64,000 nt of DNA from Candidatus Venteria ishoeyi (GTDB lineage: Bacteria; Pseudomonadota; Gammaproteobacteria; Beggiatoales; Beggiatoaceae). A model generated the notes under the pieces. It was not told where the DNA came from. It made no database searches and saw only the letters and a program-made list of their open reading frames with translations. Every line of letters begins with the position of its first letter. Position 1 is the stretch's first letter. Where the stretch lies: positions 1 through 64,000 of the forward strand of contig NZ_JAUCGJ010000008.1 of the NCBI RefSeq assembly GCF_030378065.1, read 5' to 3'. Shown here piece by piece: positions 56,601 through 64,000 of the stretch. The position numbers and the translations under genes were made by a program.

Positions 56601-57769
56601 AATCACTGCTGATTATTGAAGATGATCCCAAGTTTGCCAAAATCCTTTTAGATCTGGCGCGAGAGCAAGGCTTTAAGTGTCTGGTAGCCTTAGATGGCGG
56701 CGAAGGCCTGCAACTGGCTGAAAGTCAACAACCCAGTGCAGTTATTCTGGATGTGGCACTGCCACAGGTGGACGGTTGGACAGTGATGGAACGCATCAAA
56801 CTAAATCCCGAAACCCGGCATATTCCCGTGCATTTTGTATCCGGTTCAGATCAACAACGGGATGCACGACGCATGGGTGCTATCGGTTACTCCCTGAAAC
56901 CTGTCAGCATGACGGAAATGGGCGAAGCCTTTCAGAAGATAGAGCACTTTATTAGCAAATCCGCCAAACACCTGCTTATCATCAGTGATAATGAGCAGCA
57001 CCGGCAAGCCATATTACAAACTGTGGATAGTGATGATATTATTATTGAACATGCCAATGACAGTGATGAGGCCTTGCAGCATTTACAGCAGCAGGATTAT
57101 GACAGCCTCATTCTGGATATCAGCAATAAAAAATTAGCCGGTCTCGAACTGCTGGAAAACCTGAGCAAAAATGAAAAACTGGCACAACTCCCCGTTATTA
57201 TCTATAGTACTGACAGCTTAAATGAAGTCGAAAAAACACGCCTGGAAGAGATTGCCGAGCACCTCACCGTAAAAACTGCGCATTCTCCAGAGCGGCTACT
57301 GGATGAAGTGACTTTATTCCTGCATCAGGTTGAGTCACAACTCCCCCAGAGTCAGCGCCAAATGCTGCGCAATATCCATGATAAAGAGTCGATTTTCACC
57401 AGTAAAAAGGTGTTAATGGTCGATGATGACATGCGCAATGTGTTTGCCCTGGCAACCGTGCTGGAACAAAAAGGCATGCAGGCTTTAGCAGCAAGCAATG
57501 GCATTGAAGCCCTGGAAAAACTGGAAAAAAATTCAGATATTGATATTATCCTGATGGATATTATGATGCCGGAAATGGATGGCTACAAAGCCATGCAGGA
57601 AATCCGCAAACAAACAAAGTTTCGTAAACTGCCGATCATTGCGCTGACGGCAAAAGCCATGAAAGGGGATCGCGCTAAATGTATTGAAGCGGGTGCCAGT
57701 GATTACCTGACCAAACCGATTGACTCAACAAAATTATTATCACTGATGCGCGTCTGGTTATATCAATAA
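53651..57769 (+). CDS. Membrane hybrid histidine kinase: HAMP array - GAF - HisKA - HATPase - REC x3
   Basis: A 1372-aa protein. Two membrane helices (about 8-30 and 187-208) bracket a helical periplasmic sensor. A HAMP domain (208-262) and three HAMP-like repeats (N-M-ARI-x-FPGDF-IK-A-NEM pattern) follow to about 395. A GAF domain (415-565), a long coiled coil (570-680), HisKA with [11 protein letters not shown] (H about 685) and HATPase (GTGLGLSIARQL) come next. Three receiver-like domains end the protein: one intact (VILDVALPQVDGW, near 1033), one degenerate (SLILDISNKKLAG), and one intact (ILMDIMMPEMDGY, near 1301). Probably co-transcribed with the binding protein. Confidence 0.93.
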   Translation: MRIQTKLSFSAVAATVCLVIIGALGFFYIQDIAKLSHKLVNEQAEPIVQANELEKATWEIWSRLIVHTSTSDFELMQNLEMEIKELEGISKIQLEQVSANYANTGLPQALMEFQENWQRFQEKYAEVLQLSQEFSKSDGQNLLLGPGRELFNQALSNLREEVNLHRQEMEHLRKQASTTRLQAGWIVSGITVLVGTALLIMLLGMGRSISRPLETALKTANQIAEGDLTARAAMHTRRDEIGTLLNAMNDMAERLQLTISELSKVFGRFSQGNMNARIKTDFPGDFAKIKSATNEMADNLQTLIIETRQAFGQLAGGNMAVRIEHEFPGDFTDIKQASNEMAEELQGVISETSRVLDHLSQGNMDIKVEREFAGDFGEIKNALDDTASKLSQTTKENDRQSWLKSGQTQLNESISGEQNLIHLAENIINFLVPYLDAQVGAVYLQETSEDKTDVLKMIASHAYVWRKSGEHMFHLGEGLVGQAGLERKLFVITHAPDNYIAVRSGLGKSSAKEILVAPFLYEGQLKGVIEIASFEAFTELQLEFFKQILPNIAIAINTAESRMQMQALLEKTQIQTNQLQQQTVALEQQQADLQKANGDLQAQQEELHQANEELQSQTEELQTQQEELRQSNEELEERTHELEQQRSAIRKQNDKLEKARTAIETKAEELALASKYKSEFLANMSHELRTPLNSLLILAQMLANNKDSNLTEKQVECANTIHSSGSDLLTLINEILDLSKIEAGRIELHVETVQLGDFAASLEQKFRHVADDKALGFEIRQADNLPPHIMTDAQRLQQIINNLLSNAFKFTRQGSVIMSMHQPDANDDLSGCTLTPQQSIAFSVTDNGIGISPEKQKIIFEPFHQADGSTSRNFGGTGLGLSIARQLVELMGGKFHLHSEENEGACFTIYLPLKLNAKLLAPDNQPATTQAIPNLSADASISTVSAAKPASPPEPVALETRDNETKMAIPEIQDDRDKLGEDDKSLLIIEDDPKFAKILLDLAREQGFKCLVALDGGEGLQLAESQQPSAVILDVALPQVDGWTVMERIKLNPETRHIPVHFVSGSDQQRDARRMGAIGYSLKPVSMTEMGEAFQKIEHFISKSAKHLLIISDNEQHRQAILQTVDSDDIIIEHANDSDEALQHLQQQDYDSLILDISNKKLAGLELLENLSKNEKLAQLPVIIYSTDSLNEVEKTRLEEIAEHLTVKTAHSPERLLDEVTLFLHQVESQLPQSQRQMLRNIHDKESIFTSKKVLMVDDDMRNVFALATVLEQKGMQALAASNGIEALEKLEKNSDIDIILMDIMMPEMDGYKAMQEIRKQTKFRKLPIIALTAKAMKGDRAKCIEAGASDYLTKPIDSTKLLSLMRVWLYQ

Positions 57770-57911
57770 GACCAGCTATGGTTTGGTCATAAAAATAGCT
57801 TCATAGATAACATCCATTTAATATACGCTAAACATCTGAAGACTATTTACCTGAAAAGCGGTAGAAAATAATATTTACAACCGCTAAAAACGACTTGAGA
57901 AAATACAGCCC

Positions 57912-60020
57912 ATGAGTCAATTAGCCATTATTTGTGTAGATGATGAAGCTATCATCCTGGATGCCTTAGAGTTAGAGCTTGAAAAAGCCATTACCGAAGA
58001 CTGCCTGATTGAAATGGCAGAAAGTGCAGAAGAAGCATTTGAGCTGATCCAGAACCTGAGTTGCCAACACTACGAAATTGCCGTCGTCATTTCTGACTAC
58101 ATCATGCCCAAGCTTAAGGGGGATGCTTTCTTGGCCCAAGTGCATGAACGCCTGCCCCATACCATTAATATTCTATTAACCGGGCAGGCAGATACTGACG
58201 CCATTGGTAACGCAGTCAACCAGGCCAATTTATTTCGTTATATCAGTAAACCCTGGAATCCGGAAGCCCTGCACCAAACAATATGTGATGCGCTGCAACA
58301 CTATCAATACCAGAGAAATAAACGGGTGCAGGAACTGAAATTAAAACACCTGGATCGCTTAAAAGATGAGTTTTTAGCCAATGTCAGCCATGAGTTGCTT
58401 ACCCCCTTAAACGGCATTATCAGTTTGAGCCGATATCTGCTCAATGATCGCCATAACAACTTATTAGCCGCACAACTGGAAATGCTGGAGATCATGAGCA
58501 GCAGCAGCCAACGCCTGCAAACGCTGGTTAAAGATTTACTGGACTTTTCCCGCCTTAAACGCGGCAATATTGAATTAAACCGGCAAGGCTTATCCTTGTA
58601 CGATTATGTGGAAGTTACACTAAGCCAGTTAAAGCCCTTGTTGAGAGATAAAGATATCCGCCTGGATAATCAGGTGCCTGAAAATCTGCCACAACTGTAT
58701 GCTGACAGTAACCGCCTGCAACAAATTCTGCATTATTTATTAAATAACGCAATTAAGTTCACCCATGCTGGACACGTTCAAGTCTCTGCACGTCTGGTGC
58801 GTTATGTGATGGATTTTGAAAATATCAATGTCTTTGATCCCAGTGCATTGCAAGATCTCAATTTTGAGCAACAAGATTTAGAGCCTTTGCTGCAAGATCC
58901 CACGCAAAAATCTCAAATTTTTATTGCGGTAACAGTCAGTGATACTGGCATTGGTATTCCCAAAGAAAAGATTTCTGGTATTTTTAATGATTTTGAACAG
59001 ATTGATGGCTCACGTACCCGCATGTACGAAGGTTCCGGCTTAGGTTTAAGTTTGACGCTCAAACTACTTGAATTACAGGGTGGTGAAATATTTGTTGCAT
59101 CAGAACTGGGTAAGGGGTCGCAATTTAGTTTTATCCTGCCACTGGCAGGTACGCAAAGCCAAAACATAACACCAAAACCCAGCCAATCACAGCCACCAAG
59201 CACATTCGCACTGAGCAATAGGGTCTCAACACCCACCTCTGAATTAGCTGCTAAAATACAGAATAATCGCAATATACAAATCCTGCTGATAGATGATGAA
59301 CCTGTTTCTTTAGCCTTATTAAGCAATTATTTAGAGTCAGAAGCTTATCAAGTCAGTACGGCAAGCTCCGGTATGGAAGCGTTGCATTATTTAGCCATGA
59401 GTGAAACACTGCCGGATATGGTATTGCTTGATATTATGATGCCGCAAATGAACGGTTATGATGTTTGTCTGAAAATCCGTGAATCCTGGTCTTTACAGGA
59501 ACTACCTGTATTATTTCTCACTGCCAAAGCCAGTGCCGATGATCTGGTAACCGGCTTAAAAATCGGCGCTAATGACTACTTAATCAAACCCATACAACCA
59601 GCAGCGTTATTAGCCTGTATCCAAACCCATCTGCAACTGAAATACTTAAATGATCACAAAAATTTATCCACTCTGGCCTTTCAGCAAAGTCCTTACGCCA
59701 GTATCGTAGTCAATGAAAAAATACAAATCATTGATGCCAATCCTGCATTTATAAAAATGTTTGGTTATGATAAACAGGAATTAATCGGGCACAATCCCGC
59801 TTTGCTCAGTTCAGGACAACAAAAACAAGATTTTTATCAAAACTTCTGGACAGAATTACAAGAAACCGGCAACTGGTGTGGCGAGCAGATCAACCGCTGT
59901 AAAGATAACAGCCTGCGCCGGATCAAATTGCAGGTTCAGCGTACACAAGAACAACACAAAACCTATTATATCGGTTATTATCAAACGCTCGAACACGATG
60001 AAGAATTAAATCATGAATAA
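57912..60020 (+). CDS. Soluble hybrid: receiver - histidine kinase - receiver - PAS
   Basis: A 702-aa cytosolic protein. Receiver 1 (3-125) has IICVDDEAI and VVISDYIMPKLKG. HisKA has NVSHELLTPLNG (H about 160), and HATPase (to about 425) has NNAIKF, SDTGIGIPKE and GSGLGLSLTLKL. Receiver 2 (457-575) has LLIDDEPVS and MVLLDIMMPQMNGY. A PAS domain ends it (590-695, SIVVNEKIQIIDANPAF). The kinase motif reads ELLTPLN rather than ELRTPLN. Its stop lies eight bases inside the next gene, so translation is linked to batD. Confidence 0.92.
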   Translation: MSQLAIICVDDEAIILDALELELEKAITEDCLIEMAESAEEAFELIQNLSCQHYEIAVVISDYIMPKLKGDAFLAQVHERLPHTINILLTGQADTDAIGNAVNQANLFRYISKPWNPEALHQTICDALQHYQYQRNKRVQELKLKHLDRLKDEFLANVSHELLTPLNGIISLSRYLLNDRHNNLLAAQLEMLEIMSSSSQRLQTLVKDLLDFSRLKRGNIELNRQGLSLYDYVEVTLSQLKPLLRDKDIRLDNQVPENLPQLYADSNRLQQILHYLLNNAIKFTHAGHVQVSARLVRYVMDFENINVFDPSALQDLNFEQQDLEPLLQDPTQKSQIFIAVTVSDTGIGIPKEKISGIFNDFEQIDGSRTRMYEGSGLGLSLTLKLLELQGGEIFVASELGKGSQFSFILPLAGTQSQNITPKPSQSQPPSTFALSNRVSTPTSELAAKIQNNRNIQILLIDDEPVSLALLSNYLESEAYQVSTASSGMEALHYLAMSETLPDMVLLDIMMPQMNGYDVCLKIRESWSLQELPVLFLTAKASADDLVTGLKIGANDYLIKPIQPAALLACIQTHLQLKYLNDHKNLSTLAFQQSPYASIVVNEKIQIIDANPAFIKMFGYDKQELIGHNPALLSSGQQKQDFYQNFWTELQETGNWCGEQINRCKDNSLRRIKLQVQRTQEQHKTYYIGYYQTLEHDEELNHE

Positions 60021-61578
60021 ATTGATATATCTGGTATTACTCATCCTGGGGTGTTGTATTATTCCAACACATATAGTACAAGCCAAAGAACAGCAGGGTA
60101 TCTGGGTTGAAGCACTGGTCAGCACGCCCAATCCTTACGTAAAAGAAACCGTCATTTACACCCTGCGTATTACCAGCACTGAACCCTGGCAAATTACCGA
60201 GCTTGAGCCATCTGCCCCTGCACTTTCCGGTATCATGTTATTAAAACGCCTGGAACAGGCACCGCGTTTTTACAGTAATCCTTACCGGGGCAAAACCTAC
60301 AATGTTTCAGAATTTCACTATGCTTTAACGCCGCTGACTTTTGGGCAAATCACCATTCCCCCGGCTAAGGTCAAAATTATTTACCACAGCACCAGCAAAT
60401 GGAACCCGTATAGTCGTAGCAGCAGCACGCAGACGCAACAAGTTGAACTCAGTAGTGCGGCACTGAAAATGGACATCAAACCCGCTGTCAGCAGTCTCGA
60501 TAAATGGCAGCCTTTACAACAATTAAAAGTACGGGGACAAGTGGATCGCACATCCGGACTCAACATTGGTGAACCGGTCAGCTTGAGTTTAATGGTTGAA
60601 GGCGGCATTGCTCGTGGCGAACAATTACCCGCGCCAATACTAAAAGTGGATGAAGCCGATTTTAAGGTCTATCCGGAAAATACCCTGATTGAAGAAACCC
60701 TGGCAAAAGACAATCGTTATCTTGGCGGACGCCGCGTTGAAACCTATACCTTGATTCCGCAACGTGGCGGTTTATTAAAATTACCCCCGATTCAGATACC
60801 CTGGTGGGACTTAAAACGCCATCAAGCAACCCGTGCAGAATGGCGTGGAGAAAATCTGCTGATTAAAGGTGGCGGCATTGCCACTGCTGAAGATGAGCAA
60901 CAGGCACGAAGTGCCGCCGCTTCCGGCAGCCTGTCCTGGATGTGGTTGGTATTGTCCAATTTTGTATTTCTGGCCATCGGCTGGTGGATAGGCGCGGGTC
61001 GTCCCGGCAAAGAAATCATGCAGGAAAAAGCCTTGCAGACTTGGCACTGGCTGCTGCTTGGCCTGCGCTGGTTTTGGCAGCGCAGCGCGGCATTACGCAA
61101 TAAATTTCCCCAGGACAGTTTCCGCGAAGCCGGTGAAAACCTGCACCGCTACGCCACTGCGCCCGTTACCTATCTACCGCAGCGTATTTATCAGCTCAGT
61201 TTATTTGCACCACTGCGCTCATTTCGCTTTTTACGGGCGATTGAAGCAGAAACCGAAGCCAAAGCACTGGCAGCGCAACTGATGCGCTTTTCCCATGAAA
61301 CCACAGGCACTGCTTTATTAACCCCCTTACCCGTGATTGCACGCAGTCTGGCTGCCACTTATCCATCATTAAATAAAACACGTTTACTGCAATTGTGCCA
61401 AAGCCTGGATCAAGCTTGTTTTGATCGTCCGGCAGCCTTTGACGCACGCCAATGGAAAATGGAATGTCGGCGGGTTTTCCAGTATTTACCCTTGTATAAA
61501 CCCAAACCGCATTGTCCTGATGACAATCGTTTGCCCGGTTTAAATCCCGTTGCAGGATGTGTACTGCGCAGCACTTAA
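60013..61578 (+). CDS. batD: BatD-like protein (oxygen tolerance/Bat operon)
   Basis: A 521-aa protein with a signal peptide (to about residue 24), beta-rich extracytoplasmic domains ([41 protein letters not shown]) and a membrane helix near 310-330 ([17 protein letters not shown]), then a basic cytoplasmic tail. BatD normally acts with MoxR, DUF58, BatA and BatB proteins; none is adjacent, but a DUF58 gene lies at 15580. It overlaps the preceding kinase gene by eight bases. Confidence 0.83.
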   Translation: MNKLIYLVLLILGCCIIPTHIVQAKEQQGIWVEALVSTPNPYVKETVIYTLRITSTEPWQITELEPSAPALSGIMLLKRLEQAPRFYSNPYRGKTYNVSEFHYALTPLTFGQITIPPAKVKIIYHSTSKWNPYSRSSSTQTQQVELSSAALKMDIKPAVSSLDKWQPLQQLKVRGQVDRTSGLNIGEPVSLSLMVEGGIARGEQLPAPILKVDEADFKVYPENTLIEETLAKDNRYLGGRRVETYTLIPQRGGLLKLPPIQIPWWDLKRHQATRAEWRGENLLIKGGGIATAEDEQQARSAAASGSLSWMWLVLSNFVFLAIGWWIGAGRPGKEIMQEKALQTWHWLLLGLRWFWQRSAALRNKFPQDSFREAGENLHRYATAPVTYLPQRIYQLSLFAPLRSFRFLRAIEAETEAKALAAQLMRFSHETTGTALLTPLPVIARSLAATYPSLNKTRLLQLCQSLDQACFDRPAAFDARQWKMECRRVFQYLPLYKPKPHCPDDNRLPGLNPVAGCVLRST

Positions 61579-61603
61579 CGTGCTATCAATCGAGAAATCC
61601 AGC

Positions 61604-62383
61604 ATGGCCGAATTTAAATTACCTGTTCACTCGATTGTAAAACAAGGCCACACAGTTAATTATGCCACTGGACAACAGATCCGTTGCGTTTATATCTATC
61701 GCTGGAATCCAGAACATAATGACAATCCTTATCTGGATCGTTATGAAGTTGACATTGAGCAAACCGGAATAATGGTATTAGATGTCCTGCTGTATATCAA
61801 AAATGCCATCGATCCCACATTAACATTTCGACGCTCCTGCCGGGAAGGGGTATGTGGTTCCTGCGCGATGAATATCAATGGTCGCAACACCCTGGCCTGC
61901 ATTAAACCAGTCACGGATTTGCAGGGCGATCTGCGCATCTACCCCCTGCCGCATTTACCCGTGATTAAAGACCTGGTGGTGGATTTAAGCCATTTTTACG
62001 CACAACAGGCTACCACCCAGCCCTGGCTGAAAAGCCAAACCCCCGCACCACCGGATCATGAGCGCCTGCAAAGCAAAACTGAACGCGCCAAGCTCGATGG
62101 TTTATATGAATGTATTCTATGTGCCTGCTGCTCAACCAGTTGCCCTAGTTACTGGTGGAACAGTGAGCGTTATCTGGGACCCGCCACCTTACTGCAAAAC
62201 TATCGCTGGGTCATAGACAGCCGTGACGAAGCCACTGGAGAGCGTCTGGATATGGTGGAAGATGCTTTTCGTTTATATCGCTGCCACACCATTATGAACT
62301 GCACCCAGGCTTGTCCTAAGGGTCTGAATCCCGCCAAGGCAATTACTCAGCTTAAACAATTATTGGTCAAAAGAAAAAGCTAA
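61604..62383 (+). CDS. sdhB: Succinate dehydrogenase/fumarate reductase iron-sulfur subunit
   Basis: A 259-aa protein started at the ATG at 61604 ([10 protein letters not shown]), with GAGA about 10 bases upstream; upstream in-frame codons lack family similarity. The 2Fe-2S site is [24 protein letters not shown]; the other two clusters are [16 protein letters not shown] and [21 protein letters not shown]. It transfers electrons from SdhA to quinone. sdhC, D and A are not here; neighbours are batD (25 bases before) and a converging kinase gene whose stop overlaps by four bases. Confidence 0.93.
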   Translation: MAEFKLPVHSIVKQGHTVNYATGQQIRCVYIYRWNPEHNDNPYLDRYEVDIEQTGIMVLDVLLYIKNAIDPTLTFRRSCREGVCGSCAMNINGRNTLACIKPVTDLQGDLRIYPLPHLPVIKDLVVDLSHFYAQQATTQPWLKSQTPAPPDHERLQSKTERAKLDGLYECILCACCSTSCPSYWWNSERYLGPATLLQNYRWVIDSRDEATGERLDMVEDAFRLYRCHTIMNCTQACPKGLNPAKAITQLKQLLVKRKS

Positions 62384-64000
62384 ACAGCAGGTGCATTATG
62401 TTCAGCCCCGCCATTGGACTGTTCAGTCCGCTCAATCATCATCACATCCAGCGTATGATGAATTTCTGCCAGCAAATGATCGCTGTCATACAAGGCTTTT
62501 TGTAAAATCGTCGCGGCACTGCTGTGCAGGGCTTGCGCGTCATCATCATCCAGGTCTTTGGCAGTCAGTACCACAACGGGCAGGCTTTGCAGCTCATGTA
62601 TACTGCGCAAATGCTGCAAAAATTCAAAACCATCCATCACTGGCATCATTAAGTCCAGCAAAATTAACTCAGGTTTAAATTGCTCCAGACACTCCAGCGC
62701 CACTTTACCATTTTCTGCCTGAGTCACCTGCCAGCCATGTTTTCCCAGCATTTTACCAAGCACGTCACGCGTCGCTTCATCATCTTCGACCAGCAGCACT
62801 TGTTTATCAAGCGTCTGTGCTGACACATACTGGTTGATCACCTTAAATAAATCATCCTGATTGACCGGTTTAAGCAGATATTCGGAAGCACCGATGGTAT
62901 ATCCCTGTTTCTGTTCTACTGACAAGGACATCATAATCACCGGAATCAGCGCCAGTTCCGGATCCGTTTTTAAGGCCGACAAAGTCATCCAGCCATCCAT
63001 ATCCGGCATCATCACATCCAGGGTAATTGCTGCCGGACGCAGTTGTTTTGCCAGACGCAATCCTTCAGAACCGGTTGCCGCATGTACCACCTGATAACCA
63101 AAACTAGTAAAATAATGACTAATGGTCGTTGCACTTTGTTGGTTGCTGTCTATCACCAACAGGGTTCCAAAACCCGTAGTAGGTGGTTGTTGCGACAGCG
63201 CGGGCAGGCTAAGGGTAAAACAACTGCCTTTACCCACTGCACTCTCTAGCTGGATATCCCCCCCCATCAGTTTGGCAAAATGTTGACTAATCACCAGTCC
63301 CAGTCCCGTGCCACCAAATTTACGGGTTGTGCTGGAATCTGCCTGCATAAAAGGTTTAAACAACTTGTTTTGCTGTTCCGGTGTCATGCCGATGCCCGTA
63401 TCGCTGACACTGAGTTTGACCCAATCACGATGCCCCTGCCGGATATGCTGGGCGCTTAAGGTGATAACCCCGTTTTCAGTGAATTTACAGGCATTACTCA
63501 GCAAATTGAGCAAGGCCTGACGCAGCTTGACACTGTCCGTATACAGTTGCCCCAGGTTTTCTGCTGCTTCAAATTGAAACTGATTGTGATTTTTAGCTGC
63601 CAGCAGCGCTGCGGTATGTTGAATATCCTGCAATAAATCAATTAATTGAAAACGTTCTTTGTGTAACTGCATTCTGCCCGCTTCCAGCTTGGACATATCC
63701 AGCACGTCATTAATCAAACCCAGCAAATGCTTACCTGAGTTAATAATACGATTCAGGTCAGCATCCATTTCCACAGACAAGGCTTGCAAATCATCAGTGG
63801 TCTGTAAATCCTCTTTCATCATTTCGCTATAACCGATAATTGCATTCATCGGTGTGCGTAGCTCATGACTCATGTTGGCAATAAAACGGCTTTTCGCTTG
63901 ATTGGCCTGCTCCGCCTGCAACTTGGCTTCATGTAATGAGTGTTCATTTTTCTCCACAGATGCCATCATCATATTAAAATCCTGCGCCAGCAGACCCAGT
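62380..64000 (-). CDS. Hybrid histidine kinase with two receivers (5' end outside window)
   Basis: The frame is open to the right edge (540 codons visible), and the first visible residues ([21 protein letters not shown]) look like the end of a HAMP domain and a coiled coil, so the true start is beyond 64000. Visible: HisKA ([11 protein letters not shown]), HATPase ([32 protein letters not shown]), receiver 1 ([13 protein letters not shown]) and receiver 2 ([16 protein letters not shown]). It converges on sdhB with a four-base overlap of stop codons. Confidence 0.92.
   Translation of the reverse strand, partial: LGLLAQDFNMMMASVEKNEHSLHEAKLQAEQANQAKSRFIANMSHELRTPMNAIIGYSEMMKEDLQTTDDLQALSVEMDADLNRIINSGKHLLGLINDVLDMSKLEAGRMQLHKERFQLIDLLQDIQHTAALLAAKNHNQFQFEAAENLGQLYTDSVKLRQALLNLLSNACKFTENGVITLSAQHIRQGHRDWVKLSVSDTGIGMTPEQQNKLFKPFMQADSSTTRKFGGTGLGLVISQHFAKLMGGDIQLESAVGKGSCFTLSLPALSQQPPTTGFGTLLVIDSNQQSATTISHYFTSFGYQVVHAATGSEGLRLAKQLRPAAITLDVMMPDMDGWMTLSALKTDPELALIPVIMMSLSVEQKQGYTIGASEYLLKPVNQDDLFKVINQYVSAQTLDKQVLLVEDDEATRDVLGKMLGKHGWQVTQAENGKVALECLEQFKPELILLDLMMPVMDGFEFLQHLRSIHELQSLPVVVLTAKDLDDDDAQALHSSAATILQKALYDSDHLLAEIHHTLDVMMIERTEQSNGGAEHNAPAV

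Noticed and set aside
61550-61603. Upstream start of sdhB inside batD
   Set aside because: The added 18 residues show no similarity to SdhB N-termini and overlap batD; the ATG at 61604 has a better ribosome site.

Overview
The window looks like chromosome of a gammaproteobacterial sulfur oxidiser, most likely Beggiatoaceae/Thiotrichales-like. This is inferred from gene content: form II RuBisCO with cbbQ and cbbO, an Rnf-type redox complex, many hybrid histidine kinases, a filamentous-haemagglutinin-like exoprotein, an FG-GAP/caspase-like giant, AAA/PD-(D/E)XK ATPase duplicates, and many short palindromic repeats. No species can be assigned without a database search, and no rRNA or tRNA gene lies inside the window.

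Layout. 1-1,900: two near-consensus promoters with GC discriminators fire leftward out of the window, probably toward an rRNA or other stable-RNA operon; purM-purN lie upstream on the same strand. 1,900-12,200: a small caspase-like protein, a TIGR01777 epimerase, then two giant regulators (Ser/Thr kinase-ATPase-GAF-PP2C; Cache-PAS-HD-GYP). 12,200-20,000: PEBP-like protein, lipoyl-domain dihydrolipoyl dehydrogenase, a tandem array of short inverted-repeat elements, a 201-bp MITE with a perfect 8-bp target duplication, a DUF58 protein, duplicated small secreted peptides behind a Fur-like site, a Cys-rich lipoprotein and an orphan type II secretin. 20,000-29,400: histidine phosphatase-pepP-Uma2 operon, substrate-binding protein, Smr protein, a possible nuclease toxin, smpB, and a MORN-rnfB-rnfC-radC operon.

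29,700-42,300: orphan ABC-2 permease, the 1640-aa FG-GAP/C13-peptidase protein, a TpsA-like adhesin, and two tandem AAA-PD-(D/E)XK genes that are nearly identical except for a sharply bounded patch. Each is followed by a remnant of the same P-type ATPase tail. 42,300-50,000: SCO-like protein translationally coupled to a membrane histidine kinase, then the carbon fixation operon (cbbM, terminator, cbbQ, cbbO, and a coupled unknown 136-aa gene) on the minus strand. 50,100-64,000: four more hybrid histidine kinases, one preceded by a NrtA/SsuA-like binding protein, with batD and sdhB embedded.

How it works together: the window combines autotrophy (cbbMQO), electron transport (rnfBC, sdhB, lpdA, SCO) and an unusually dense signalling set: five histidine kinases, one HD-GYP and one kinase/phosphatase fusion. 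At least four families of short palindromic or inverted-repeat DNA sit at gene ends and starts. Two begin exactly at or inside stop codons, so they have shaped gene boundaries. The strongest candidates for something undescribed are the 136-aa gene coupled to cbbO, the inverted-repeat family whose central hairpin differs in sequence but keeps pairing, and the AAA pair with the replaced patch.
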